Positions 1-7,044 of a stretch of DNA of 11,241 nt are shown piece by piece. Made by a program: the position numbers and the translations under genes. Within the stretch, counting starts at the first letter, position 1. Every line of letters begins with the position of its first letter. The stretch comes from Bacteroidota bacterium (GTDB lineage: Bacteria; Bacteroidota; Bacteroidia; Bacteroidales; VadinHA17). The notes below the pieces were generated by a model, which saw nothing but the letters and a program-made list of their open reading frames with translations, did no database searches and had not been told where the DNA came from. The stretch is taken from positions 1-11,241 of the forward strand of contig JAKLFN010000057.1 in NCBI GenBank assembly GCA_022711195.1, in the 5' to 3' direction.

Positions 1-126
1 CCATACCCTCTCCCCGAAATGAAGATAAATCCGGCGGTGGATGATATACTGAAGTTCAGGTATGGCGATTTTGAGCTTGTCGATTATATTTCACATCCTC
101 ATATAAAAGGAGATATAGCGGTTTAA
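1..126 (+). CDS. thyA: Thymidylate synthase, C-terminal end (partial)
   Basis: The first 41 codons read through to a TAA stop at 124-126. They match the C-terminus of thymidylate synthase: the run PLPEMKINP, then [13 protein letters not shown], and an end in IAV, which parallels the E. coli ThyA tail (YDPHPGIKAPVAI). The enzyme methylates dUMP to dTMP using 5,10-methylene-tetrahydrofolate and releases dihydrofolate. The catalytic cysteine and most of the protein lie upstream of the window, so activity cannot be judged. The folA start follows after 11 nt, so the two genes are probably co-transcribed; FolA recycles the dihydrofolate that ThyA produces. The family call is secure because of both tail and neighbour. 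Confidence 0.9.
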   Translation, partial: PYPLPEMKINPAVDDILKFRYGDFELVDYISHPHIKGDIAV

Positions 127-137
127 AAAAAGAACTT

Positions 138-647
138 ATGATATCAATTATTGTTGCTGTTTCTGACGACCTTGGAATTGGAAAGAACAATGACCTTCTC
201 TGGCACCTTCCTGAAGATATGAAGCGCTTTAAGCAGCTTACAACAGGTAATACGGTAATCATGGGAAAAAGGACCTGGGAATCCCTGCCCCGCCGGCCCC
301 TGCCTAACAGAAAGAATGTGGTAATTACAGATATTGCCGGTGAGACTTTCCCGGGTGCCGTTACTGCATATTCGATTGAAGATGCAGTGGAGCAATGCAG
401 CAGCGACAGAGAAGTATTTATTATTGGAGGTGGAAGCATCTACAGGCAGTTCATGCCGGTAGCCGACCGCCTCCTGATAACCCATGTACACAGGAAAGCA
501 GATGCAGATGTCTTCTTCCCGGAGATAGATCCGAAGATATGGAAAGCCGTTGAAAAAGAGGAGTTTAAAGCAGAAGAGGGAGGAGTGCCATATACCTATG
601 TTACCTATGTGCGGAGAAAAATGTTTCACAGAGAATTCAAAAAATGA
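138..647 (+). CDS. folA: Dihydrofolate reductase
   Basis: This 169-residue protein is the usual size for bacterial DHFR and has its motifs in order: the N-terminal strand MISIIVAVS, GIGKNNDLLWHLPEDM (residues 13-28) with Asp27 at the position of the E. coli catalytic Asp27, VIMGKRTWESLP in the NADPH-binding region, PLPNRKNVVIT, and the FIIGGG turn ending at Gly99. It reduces dihydrofolate to tetrahydrofolate with NADPH in the cytoplasm and is the target of trimethoprim. The start at 138 aligns exactly with E. coli Met1 and lies 11 nt after the thyA stop, consistent with a thyA-folA operon. The stop codon (645-647) lies inside the left arm of a large inverted repeat. No key residue is missing. 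Confidence 0.96.
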   Translation: MISIIVAVSDDLGIGKNNDLLWHLPEDMKRFKQLTTGNTVIMGKRTWESLPRRPLPNRKNVVITDIAGETFPGAVTAYSIEDAVEQCSSDREVFIIGGGSIYRQFMPVADRLLITHVHRKADADVFFPEIDPKIWKAVEKEEFKAEEGGVPYTYVTYVRRKMFHREFKK

Positions 648-714
648 ATATTTCCCCATTAAACCTTTCCGGTCAGCCCTCATCTAAGGTGTTGTTAATC
701 GGAAATATTCATTT
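642..714. other. Large structured inverted repeat spanning the folA stop
   Basis: A perfect 14-bp inverted repeat pairs 642-655 with 701-714 (AAATGAATATTTCC against GGAAATATTCATTT). Inside it, 658-662 pairs with 695-699 (ATTAA/TTAAT) and 663-667 pairs with 686-690 (ACCTT/AAGGT), separated by a GTTG bulge, leaving an 18-nt apical loop. This gives 24 pairs in total. The left arm contains the folA stop codon and the right arm ends 13 nt before the lipoprotein start. No T-run follows on the + strand, so it is not a canonical intrinsic terminator. It could be a processing or stability element, a structured leader of the lipoprotein mRNA, or a small dispersed repeat. The pairing is seen directly; the role is unknown. 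Confidence 0.75.
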
Positions 715-727
715 AATAATACAACTT

Positions 728-1567
728 ATGAAAACGAAGATTTTTTTTATGATTGCGGCTCTTGCAATACTCTCATTTACATCGTGCGACAAACAGACAG
801 ACATTGATCAGACAAGTATCGACCTGGCCAGCGACGATGCTGTCAGCGATGCCATTTTCGATGATGTCTTCAGCTCAGTGGATAATGCCGACATAATGCT
901 TGACAACTTTATGAAAGGAGGCTTTTCAAAGGCGGCACCTGTCGATTCCTGTCCGCTGGTGACCATCGATCATCCTGATGATTCCAACTGGCCAAAAACC
1001 ATTACTATTGATTTTGGCACGCTCTGTACGGGATTATATGATAATACGCGATCAGGAAAAATAATTACTGTGGTAACAGGCCCCAGATTATCAGTAGGCT
1101 CCAAGAAGACGGTCACTTTTGAAGATTATTATGTGAACGGGATCAAAGTCGAAGGAACCAAGGTTATTGAAAACATGGGTTATAACAACAACCAGAATAT
1201 GGTTTTTGCAGTGTCGCTCACAGGCGGCATGCTTACCCTGCCAACAGGGAAGACAATTGAACGGTCATTCAGTCATGAGAGGGAATGGATAGCAGGGTTT
1301 CTGACAAAGAACATCTCGGATGATGAGTGCTTCATTACAGGAAGTGCGACCGGAGTCACCATCAAAGGTGTAAGTTTTGAGAATACCATTACCTCGGCAT
1401 TATACTGGAAGCGTGCATGCAGGTTCATAGTGAGCGGTGTAGTCAGGATAGAAAGGGAAGGTTTTGAGGCTGTCGATCTTAATTACGGCGACGGTGAATG
1501 TGATGCAAAGGCTACTCTTACCATGGGTGAGCAGACTAAAGAGATACTTCTCAAGTTCCACAGGTAG
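728..1567 (+). CDS. Putative lipoprotein of unknown function
   Basis: The product is 279 residues from the ATG at 728. This start is chosen because it directly precedes a lipoprotein signal peptide: MKTK, a hydrophobic stretch, then the lipobox SFTSC with Cys20 as the expected lipidated residue. An in-frame ATG at 644 would add 28 residues that overlap the folA stop and the inverted repeat, so I reject it. After the cysteine comes an acidic, Asp-rich linker (about residues 21-60), then a probably beta-rich region with DFGTLCTG, NTRSGKIITVVTG and, near the end, LNYGDGECD. The mature part has further cysteines after the lipobox, so disulfides are possible. I recognise the general look of a Bacteroidota envelope lipoprotein but cannot assign a function. 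It ends convergently with clpX, separated by a long hairpin. Confidence 0.85.
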   Translation: MKTKIFFMIAALAILSFTSCDKQTDIDQTSIDLASDDAVSDAIFDDVFSSVDNADIMLDNFMKGGFSKAAPVDSCPLVTIDHPDDSNWPKTITIDFGTLCTGLYDNTRSGKIITVVTGPRLSVGSKKTVTFEDYYVNGIKVEGTKVIENMGYNNNQNMVFAVSLTGGMLTLPTGKTIERSFSHEREWIAGFLTKNISDDECFITGSATGVTIKGVSFENTITSALYWKRACRFIVSGVVRIEREGFEAVDLNYGDGECDAKATLTMGEQTKEILLKFHR

Positions 1568-1601
1568 AACTGCCCTCAAACCCTTAACGTGGATCTTAAG
1601 T

Positions 1602-1671
1602 AAGAACATCAGAACATTTGAACAGCGAATTGAGAACTTCTCAATTCGCTGTTCTGTTGTTCTGAGTTCTT
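1602..1671. terminator. Long hairpin between convergent genes (bidirectional terminator)
   Basis: The core is a perfect 16-bp inverted repeat, 1620-1635 pairing with 1639-1654 (GAACAGCGAATTGAGA and its complement), with a 3-nt loop. It extends outward: 1602-1616 (AAGAACATCAGAACA) pairs with 1658-1671 (TGTTCTGAGTTCTT) with a single base missing, so almost the whole 70 nt can fold into one rod. It lies between the lipoprotein stop (1567) and the clpX stop (1678), the expected place for a shared terminator. T-rich sequence follows on the + side but there is no strong T-run on either side, so termination is inferred from position and stability. Confidence 0.7.
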
Positions 1672-1677
1672 AATTCT

Positions 1678-2895
1678 TTATGATGCACGAAGCACTTTCA
1701 TGTCGATCCTCTGGAGCCTGCTGCTGGCATAGTCGAGGGTTATTACCAGTTCATCCTTTCCCAGTGATGGCATCTCAAACATAGCATCGAGCATGATAGT
1801 TTCGCATATCGACCTGAGTCCCCTTGCGCCAAGCTTGAATTCCACAGCCTTATCGACAATGAAATCGAGGACACCATCGGCAAAGGTAAGGTCGATATTG
1901 TCCATTTTGAAAAGCTTGACATATTGTTTTACGAGTGCATTTTTTGGTTCTGTGAGTATGGCTCTCAGTGCTTTTCTGTCGAGGGGATCGAGGTGTGTGA
2001 CTACAGGAAGGCGTCCGACGATTTCGGGTATCATGCCGAAAGCCCTGAGGTCCTGGGGTGCCACATATTTAAGCAGGTTATCCTTATCGACTTTCTCCCT
2101 GTTCTTTGATGCGCCATAGCCAACTATTTGTGTGTTCAGACGTTGAGCAATTTTTTTCTCAATACCCACAAAGGCGCCCCCGCAGATAAAAAGTATATTT
2201 TTTGTGTCGACAGGAATCATTTTCTGTTCCGGATGTTTGCGTCCGCCCTGGGGTGGTACGTTTACCACAGATCCCTCGAGCAGTTTCAGCAGTCCCTGCT
2301 GTACTCCTTCACCCGACACGTCGCGGGTTATAGATGGATTGTCGCCCTCCTTACGTGCAATTTTGTCGATCTCATCGATGAATACTATTCCTTTCTCTGC
2401 TGCTTTGACGTCATAGTCAGCGTTTTGCAGCAGGCGGGTAAGAAGACTTTCAATATCTTCTCCCACATAACCGGCTTCGGTGAGCACTGTGGCATCGACA
2501 ATAGTGAAGGGGACATGGAGCATTTTTGCGACAGTACGTGCGAGGAGGGTTTTTCCTGTACCTGTCTCGCCAACGAGGATGATATTTGATTTCTCGATCT
2601 CGATATCGTCGGGATCGGATTTCTGCATCAGCCTTTTGTAATGGTTATAGACGGCAACTGATATGATTTTTTTTGCCATATCCTGTCCTATAACATACTG
2701 GTCGAGGAAGTTTTTTATTTCAGCAGGTTTGAGGAGGTTAATGGTGTCGAATTGCTGGTTTTTCTTAGCTCCCAGCTCTTCGTTCATAATTCCGTAGGCC
2801 TGTTCAATACAATGGTCGCAGATATGGCCTTCGAGGCCTGCTATGAGAATATTGGCCTCCTTTTTTGTTCTGCCGCAAAAGGAACACTTATCCAT
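1678..2895 (-). CDS. clpX: ATP-dependent Clp protease, ATPase subunit ClpX
   Basis: This 405-residue AAA+ unfoldase recognises tagged proteins, unfolds them and feeds them into ClpP. The N-terminal zinc-binding domain has Cys4, Cys7, Cys26 and Cys29. Walker A is GETGTGKT (109-116), the pore loop GYVG is at 142-145, Walker B IVFIDE is at 170-175, the RKH loop at 219-221, the arginine in VGRLPV at 295, and sensor 2 GAR at 356-358. The ClpP-docking loop, IGF in E. coli, reads VGY here (258-260). From memory of Bacteroides ClpX this looks lineage-typical. The C-terminus is shorter than in E. coli, ending soon after the core. The start lies 2 nt after the clpP stop, so the two are almost certainly one transcript and may be translationally coupled. 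Confidence 0.97.
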   Translation of the reverse strand: MDKCSFCGRTKKEANILIAGLEGHICDHCIEQAYGIMNEELGAKKNQQFDTINLLKPAEIKNFLDQYVIGQDMAKKIISVAVYNHYKRLMQKSDPDDIEIEKSNIILVGETGTGKTLLARTVAKMLHVPFTIVDATVLTEAGYVGEDIESLLTRLLQNADYDVKAAEKGIVFIDEIDKIARKEGDNPSITRDVSGEGVQQGLLKLLEGSVVNVPPQGGRKHPEQKMIPVDTKNILFICGGAFVGIEKKIAQRLNTQIVGYGASKNREKVDKDNLLKYVAPQDLRAFGMIPEIVGRLPVVTHLDPLDRKALRAILTEPKNALVKQYVKLFKMDNIDLTFADGVLDFIVDKAVEFKLGARGLRSICETIMLDAMFEMPSLGKDELVITLDYASSRLQRIDMKVLRAS

Positions 2896-2897
2896 TT

Positions 2898-3581
2898 TTA
2901 TTTGTGTTCTGGTCTGACAAGTATCTCATCGATCATGCCATAATCTTTGGCTTCCTGTGAAGTCATCCAGTGGTCTCTGTCGGAGTCTTTTTCGACTTTT
3001 TCGACAGGATTTCCGGAGTGAAGGGCGATAATTTCATAAAGTTCCCTTTTGATCTTCATGATCTCGCGTGCTTGTATTTCAATGTCGGAAGCCTGGCCTT
3101 CAACGCCGCCCATAGGCTGATGGATCATTATGCGTGAGTGTTTTAGGGCTGATCTCTTTCCCCTGGTGCCGGCAGTGAGCAGTACTGCTCCCATCGATGC
3201 TGCCATACCGGTACATATTGTTGCCACATCGGAGGTTATGTACTGCATGGTGTCATAGATACCCAGGCCTGCATTTACTGATCCTCCCGGAGTATTGAAG
3301 TAAATCTGAATATCTTTTCCGGGGTCAGATGAATCGAGGTAAAGCAGCTGTGCCTGGACGATATTTGCCACGTAGTCGTCGATCGGAAGGCCCAGGAATA
3401 TTATCCTGTCCATCATCAGTCTTGAGAATACGTCCATCGAAGCAACGTTAAGCTGACGTTCTTCGATAATTGTAGGGGAAATATAGCTGTTGGCGATTAT
3501 TGATGAATAGCGGTGCATTGTAAGGCTGCTTACGCCATGCTTATCTTTTGCGAATTTTCTGAAGTCATCATTTATATTCAT
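2898..3581 (-). CDS. clpP: ATP-dependent Clp protease, proteolytic subunit
   Basis: This 227-residue serine protease forms the double-heptamer chamber that degrades substrates delivered by ClpX. The triad is complete: Ser129 in GMAASMG, His154 in [10 protein letters not shown] and Asp203 in DSDRDHW. The spacings of 25 and 49 residues equal those of E. coli ClpP. NTPGGSV (about 96-102) forms the oxyanion strand. The N-terminus ([10 protein letters not shown], about 45 residues before RQLNV) is longer than the mature E. coli protein and resembles the Bacteroidota form; a processed propeptide is possible but not shown. The gene is 2 nt upstream of clpX and 67 nt downstream of tig. A promoter-like element lies in that gap. 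Confidence 0.97.
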   Translation of the reverse strand: MNINDDFRKFAKDKHGVSSLTMHRYSSIIANSYISPTIIEERQLNVASMDVFSRLMMDRIIFLGLPIDDYVANIVQAQLLYLDSSDPGKDIQIYFNTPGGSVNAGLGIYDTMQYITSDVATICTGMAASMGAVLLTAGTRGKRSALKHSRIMIHQPMGGVEGQASDIEIQAREIMKIKRELYEIIALHSGNPVEKVEKDSDRDHWMTSQEAKDYGMIDEILVRPEHK

Positions 3582-3607
3582 TGTACCCTGGTTTTTGGAT
3601 TAAGGAT

Positions 3608-3615
3608 CAAAGATA
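3608..3615 (-). promoter_or_regulatory. Candidate -7 promoter element for clpP-clpX
   Basis: On the minus strand this reads TATCTTTG, an exact match to the Bacteroidota -7 consensus TAnnTTTG. It lies 26 nt upstream of the clpP start in an AT-rich gap. I see no clear TTTG-type -33 element at the expected distance, so the call rests on the -7 match and the position. If used, it would let clpPX be expressed apart from tig, with a leader of about 20 nt. Confidence 0.45.
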
Positions 3616-3648
3616 TAAAAAATATAAAATATGATTATAACCGGCTGA

Positions 3649-5001
3649 TTATGATTCAAAAAGCTTATTAAACTCCTCTGCCGTGATTTTCTTTTCTTCA
3701 GTTTTTACAGTTTCCTTAAGTTTTTCAAGCACTTTATCTTCAAGGATCTTATCAGCTATTCGCTTGGCATCATCCTCTCTTTTAAGCGTTTCCCTGGCGT
3801 AACTGGCAATCTGTTCGTCGGTAGCATAGAATAGTCCGTATTGCCTGAACTGGTACCTGGTAATATTCTCGGCTTCTTTCTGAAGCTCTTCTTCTGAAAT
3901 TTTGATCTCGTTGTCTCTGGCTACCTTGTTCCTTATGAGCTGCCATTTGAGGTCCTTCCTGAAACTGTCAAATTCCTTTTCGATCTGTTCTTCAGTTGTA
4001 TTTTCGTTCACTTTCAGAAGCCATTTCTTAAGGAAATCTTCGGGGAGGTTGAAATCGGTGTTTTCGAGGATTAGCTTTTTGATATCCTGCATAAGCTTGA
4101 AATCTGTTTCATTTTTAAGGCCTGCAGTAATCTCTTCTTCGATTTTTTTCATGAATTCTTCTTCGGAATTCACGATGTTCTCACCATAAATTCTGTTAAA
4201 GAGTTCCTGGTTGATCTCGGCTGAATAGAACCTGGTTATTTCCCTGATAGTAAACCTGAAGATACCTTCCAGCCCTTCTGTCTCCTCTTTCTTTTTTCCA
4301 AGAAGGCCTGCAATTTCTATCTCATTCGGGAATGCTTTTCTTATATCGAAATCGATACTATCATTTTCTTTTTTGCCGATGAAATTCTTTTTTATCTCCT
4401 CATCCTTTATAATATCGACGGCAAGGGTAGAGTTTTCGTTGAAGAGGCCTTCGGGCACCTGATTGCCTTTTTCATCTACGGCTTCGATCTTACCCTTGAG
4501 AATATCTTTTTCTCCTGTTGCCTCTTCTTTTTTAAATTCACCGTAACGGCGGGTATAGTTGGCAACAAAATCGTTTCTCATTTTCTCATCGATAATGATC
4601 TCATAGCTGGTGACTTTGTCTTTCTTTCCTGAATTTACCTCGAATGCAGGGGCGAGGCCCATTTCGAAGGAGAAGTTGAAATCGTCCTGTTTTTCAAAAT
4701 CGAATTTTTCCTGTTCATCGGTTTTCGGAAGCGGATCGCCGAGGATATCAATTTTCTCGTCGGTAATATATTTATGTATACTTTCGCTGACACTCTTATT
4801 GATTTCATCGACTTTTACTGCAAGGCCGTACATTTTCCTGATGAGATCGATCGGTACCATCCCGGGGCGGAAACCTTTTATATTGGCTTTTTTACGATAG
4901 TCTCTCAGCACTTTCTCCACTTTCTCCTGGTAATCGTTTTTTTCAATATGTACTTTCAGGACAGCATTCAGGTTGTCGATGTTTTCTCTTGTGATATTCA
5001 T
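3649..5001 (-). CDS. tig: Trigger factor, ribosome-associated chaperone
   Basis: The 450-residue protein binds nascent chains at the ribosome exit tunnel. The ribosome-docking signature GFRPGMVP covers residues 43-50, with Phe44, Arg45 and Pro46 at the positions of E. coli Phe44, Arg45 and Lys46. The N-terminal domain runs to about residue 115, followed by a central region (about 150-250) where other species carry an FKBP-type prolyl isomerase, and then the charged, helical C-terminal arms. The central region lacks the usual FKBP core (the E. coli IPGFEDGI segment is replaced by DEEIKKNFIG), so isomerase activity is doubtful. The remainder fits the family in length and composition. The gene precedes clpP, the widespread tig-clpP-clpX order. 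The start follows a tRNA terminator by about 21 nt. Confidence 0.94.
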   Translation of the reverse strand: MNITRENIDNLNAVLKVHIEKNDYQEKVEKVLRDYRKKANIKGFRPGMVPIDLIRKMYGLAVKVDEINKSVSESIHKYITDEKIDILGDPLPKTDEQEKFDFEKQDDFNFSFEMGLAPAFEVNSGKKDKVTSYEIIIDEKMRNDFVANYTRRYGEFKKEEATGEKDILKGKIEAVDEKGNQVPEGLFNENSTLAVDIIKDEEIKKNFIGKKENDSIDFDIRKAFPNEIEIAGLLGKKKEETEGLEGIFRFTIREITRFYSAEINQELFNRIYGENIVNSEEEFMKKIEEEITAGLKNETDFKLMQDIKKLILENTDFNLPEDFLKKWLLKVNENTTEEQIEKEFDSFRKDLKWQLIRNKVARDNEIKISEEELQKEAENITRYQFRQYGLFYATDEQIASYARETLKREDDAKRIADKILEDKVLEKLKETVKTEEKKITAEEFNKLFES

Positions 5002-5022
5002 TTTCTTAATGTTTGTTAATTT

Positions 5023-5066
5023 AAAAAAACCGCCGACACTTAAATTAGAAAGATACAGGGCGGTTT
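5023..5066 (-). terminator. Rho-independent-type terminator after tRNA-Leu
   Basis: On the minus strand AAACCGCC (5066-5059) pairs with GGCGGTTT (5034-5027), followed by four more T (5026-5023), which makes a run of seven T. It begins 9 nt after the mature 3' end of the tRNA and ends 21 nt before the tig start. The 24-nt loop is larger than usual. That loop contains TATCTTTC (5055-5048), one base off a Bacteroidota -7 element, so the same DNA could house the tig promoter. Confidence 0.65.
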
Positions 5067-5075
5067 ATTTCTTTG

Positions 5076-5158
5076 TGCGGATGAAGGGACTCGAACCCCC
5101 ACGTCTTTAAGACACAAGATCCTAAGTCTTGCTCGGCTACCAATTACGACACATCCGC
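5076..5158 (-). tRNA. tRNA-Leu (anticodon UAG)
   Basis: The 83-nt gene folds as a class II tRNA. The acceptor stem is GCGGATG pairing with CATCCGC, followed by A73. A D-arm with AATTGGTAGC is visible, and the anticodon stem CAAGA/TCTTG encloses the loop CTTAGGA. The anticodon is TAG at 5124-5122, reading CUA and related leucine codons. A long variable arm (TGTCTTAAAGACG region) and a T-loop TTCGAGT complete the fold. CCA is not encoded; the bases after A73 are CAA. It has its own matching promoter upstream and a terminator downstream, so it is probably expressed independently of lptB and tig. Confidence 0.95.
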
Positions 5159-5169
5159 AAAAACCGGTG

Positions 5170-5200
5170 CAAAAGTAATGAAAATTATTGTTTTAACCAA
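5170..5200 (-). promoter_or_regulatory. Bacteroidota-type promoter of tRNA-Leu
   Basis: On the minus strand a TTG (5200-5198) is followed after 20 nt by TACTTTTG (5177-5170), an exact TAnnTTTG match. Both sequences and spacing fit the -33/-7 promoter of the Bacteroidota primary sigma factor. The -7 element ends 11 nt before the mature tRNA 5' end, giving a very short leader. The promoter lies entirely between the lptB stop and the tRNA. Confidence 0.75.
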
Positions 5201-5209
5201 GTCGTGTGC

Positions 5210-5935
5210 TTACCTGCGCAGTTCGAAGTTCTTGCCAAGGTACACGTTCCTTACATGTTCGTCGTCGGCGAGCTGGACAGAAGTTCCTGATTTCAGGATT
5301 TTACCCTCATACAAAAGATATGCCCTGTCGGTGATTGAGAGTGTTTCGTGAACATTATGGTCGGTAATAAGGATGCCGATATTTTTGTCTTTAAGATGCG
5401 ATACAATGCTCTGGATGTCTTCCACCGCTATAGGGTCGACACCTGCAAATGGTTCGTCGAGGAGGATGAAGCTGGGTTTCAGCGCCAGTGCCCTGGCGAT
5501 TTCTGTTCTTCTCCTTTCTCCCCCGGAAAGTTGTATTCCCTTGCTTTTTCTGATTTTCTGAAGGCCAAATTCATTGAGCAGATTTTCAACTCTTTCTGCC
5601 TGCTCACTCTTTGATAGTCCTGACATTTCCAGAACAGCTTTCAGGTTATCTTCAACTGTAAGGTTTCTGAACACTGAGGCTTCCTGCGCCAGGTATCCGA
5701 TCCCCCTGCGTGCACGTTTATAGACCGGAAGAGTTGTAATCTCTTCATTATCAAGGAATATCTTTCCTTCTCTCGGTCTTATAAGCCCTACTATCATGTA
5801 GAAGGAGGTAGTCTTTCCGGCACCATTAGGCCCGAGCAGACCTACAATCTCTCCCTGTTCGACCTCTATAGAAACATGATCGACAACAGTTCTGCTGCGG
5901 TATTTCTTAACAAGGTTATCAGTATAGAGTTTCAT
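5210..5935 (-). CDS. lptB: LPS export ABC transporter ATPase LptB
   Basis: This 241-residue ABC ATPase has Walker [10 protein letters not shown] (35-43), the Q-loop glutamine at 84 in YLAQEASVF, the signature LSGGE (136-140), Walker B FILLDE (156-161) and the switch His193 in ITDHNV. The segments [13 protein letters not shown] and [12 protein letters not shown] are characteristic of LptB rather than of amino-acid ABC ATPases. LptB works at the cytoplasmic face with LptF and LptG (not in this window) to drive lipopolysaccharide from the inner membrane onto the Lpt bridge. It starts 11 nt after tatC, so the two are likely co-transcribed; both serve the envelope but act in separate pathways. The tRNA-Leu gene follows on the same strand. 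Confidence 0.95.
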   Translation of the reverse strand: MKLYTDNLVKKYRSRTVVDHVSIEVEQGEIVGLLGPNGAGKTTSFYMIVGLIRPREGKIFLDNEEITTLPVYKRARRGIGYLAQEASVFRNLTVEDNLKAVLEMSGLSKSEQAERVENLLNEFGLQKIRKSKGIQLSGGERRRTEIARALALKPSFILLDEPFAGVDPIAVEDIQSIVSHLKDKNIGILITDHNVHETLSITDRAYLLYEGKILKSGTSVQLADDEHVRNVYLGKNFELRR

Positions 5936-5946
5936 TATGTATTTTA

Positions 5947-6840
5947 TTAGTCGGCCGGGTGTTCGGCTTTTTCTTCATCGGTCATGAATTTATCATGTTC
6001 TTTTTGTTTCGATCTGATGACTCCTGCCGAAATAAATATGCTGATTTCGTAAAGCAGCAGGAGAGGTATTGCGACAAGTGTCTGTGAAAAAACGTCAGGG
6101 GGTGTAATGATAGCCGCAATTATGAAGATCACCACAATGGAGTGTTTCCTGTATTTCCTCATAAAGGCAGGGGTAATGACACCTATCTTGGTAAGGAAGT
6201 AGGCGATAATTGGAAGTTCGAAAACTATTCCTGTAGCAAGGCATATCGATGTAAGTGTTCCTATGTATGATCTGATATTGATCTGGTTGATAACATCGGG
6301 ACTTACCTGGTATGAAGTGAGGAAATGAATCGACAGGGGTGCCAGCACAAAATAGCCGAAGAGCACGCCAATGAAGAAAAGCATCGTTGAGGCGAGAACG
6401 GCTCCCCTTGCGTGTTTTGCTTCGTTGGAATGAAGAGCAGGCCTGAAGAATGACCAGAACTCACGTATTACGAACGGGAAAGCTATAATCAGCCCCGACA
6501 CGAGGGCAACAACAATATGTGTTGTTATCTGCCCTGCCATCTTTATGCTTATAAGCTGGAACTCGTTATTTCTGTTTATACATAACATGTCGGGGTTTTC
6601 GGTTTCCCAGAGGGTGGCAAGGTAATGCCCGAACTGGCACAGAAGCCTGTTTGTGATGAATTCAGGCTTTGAAGGAGCCAGCAGGACAGTGTCGAAAAGA
6701 ACCTGTTTAAAGATAAAAGCCACAATCATGAAGGCAAAAATGGCGATAACAGACCTGATAATATGCCATCTAAGCTCCTCAAGATGTTCAAGGAATGACA
6801 TCTCAGCCTCTCCCTTTGCGCTCTTCCATTTTAATGCCAT
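5947..6840 (-). CDS. tatC: Sec-independent protein translocase TatC
   Basis: The 297-residue inner-membrane protein is the twin-arginine signal receptor of the Tat system, which exports folded proteins. The cytoplasmic N-terminus has [11 protein letters not shown], with Glu22 at the position of E. coli Glu15. Glu140 in SNEAKHAR matches E. coli Glu103. The TPPDVFSQT motif (246-254) is identical to the E. coli segment. About six hydrophobic spans are visible. The first periplasmic loop (about residues 50-105) is longer than in E. coli, whose TatC is about 258 residues. Met14 ([11 protein letters not shown]) is an alternative start that would keep every conserved part. No tatA or tatB lies nearby, so the partner must be encoded elsewhere. 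The gene is divergent from recQ and leads into lptB. Confidence 0.96.
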   Translation of the reverse strand: MALKWKSAKGEAEMSFLEHLEELRWHIIRSVIAIFAFMIVAFIFKQVLFDTVLLAPSKPEFITNRLLCQFGHYLATLWETENPDMLCINRNNEFQLISIKMAGQITTHIVVALVSGLIIAFPFVIREFWSFFRPALHSNEAKHARGAVLASTMLFFIGVLFGYFVLAPLSIHFLTSYQVSPDVINQINIRSYIGTLTSICLATGIVFELPIIAYFLTKIGVITPAFMRKYRKHSIVVIFIIAAIITPPDVFSQTLVAIPLLLLYEISIFISAGVIRSKQKEHDKFMTDEEKAEHPAD

Positions 6841-7044
6841 CAGTAAACCACCTTTTAAAATTCAGCGTGTAAAGATGAGAAATCTTCCAATTCAAAACAA
6901 CATGGGCAGGTTATATGTTGTATATGTGAAAAAACAAATTATGTTAATTATTTTATAAAACCGGATTATAATCAGGAAAATTATTAACTTAGATAGATAG
7001 TAATAAAACAGGGCTGATGAATTTTTATCATCAGTGATTATTAA
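6841..7044. promoter_or_regulatory. Divergent tatC/recQ intergenic region with recQ leader hairpin
   Basis: This AT-rich 204-nt region must hold the start signals of both genes, but I find no exact TAnnTTTG element on either strand. It contains a perfect palindrome GATTATAATC (6964-6973), a short AGAT tandem (6991-7000 area), and a perfect 7-bp hairpin CTGATGA/TCATCAG with a 7-nt loop (7014-7034) that ends 10 nt before the recQ start. The hairpin could affect recQ translation; this is inference. Confidence 0.5.

Noticed and set aside
144..683. Long open frame antisense to folA
   Set aside because: It is the complement of a clearly real DHFR gene and its translation has no recognisable family features.
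644..727. N-terminal extension of the lipoprotein from the ATG at 644
   Set aside because: It would overlap the folA stop and the inverted repeat and would bury the signal peptide 28 residues inside the protein; the ATG at 728 gives a textbook lipoprotein start.
1793..2589. Several open frames on the + strand opposite clpX
   Set aside because: They mirror a fully motif-supported clpX gene and look like shadows of its codon bias.
6841..7044. Small gene or ncRNA between tatC and recQ
   Set aside because: No convincing coding frame or exact promoter element is visible; only short palindromes are present.
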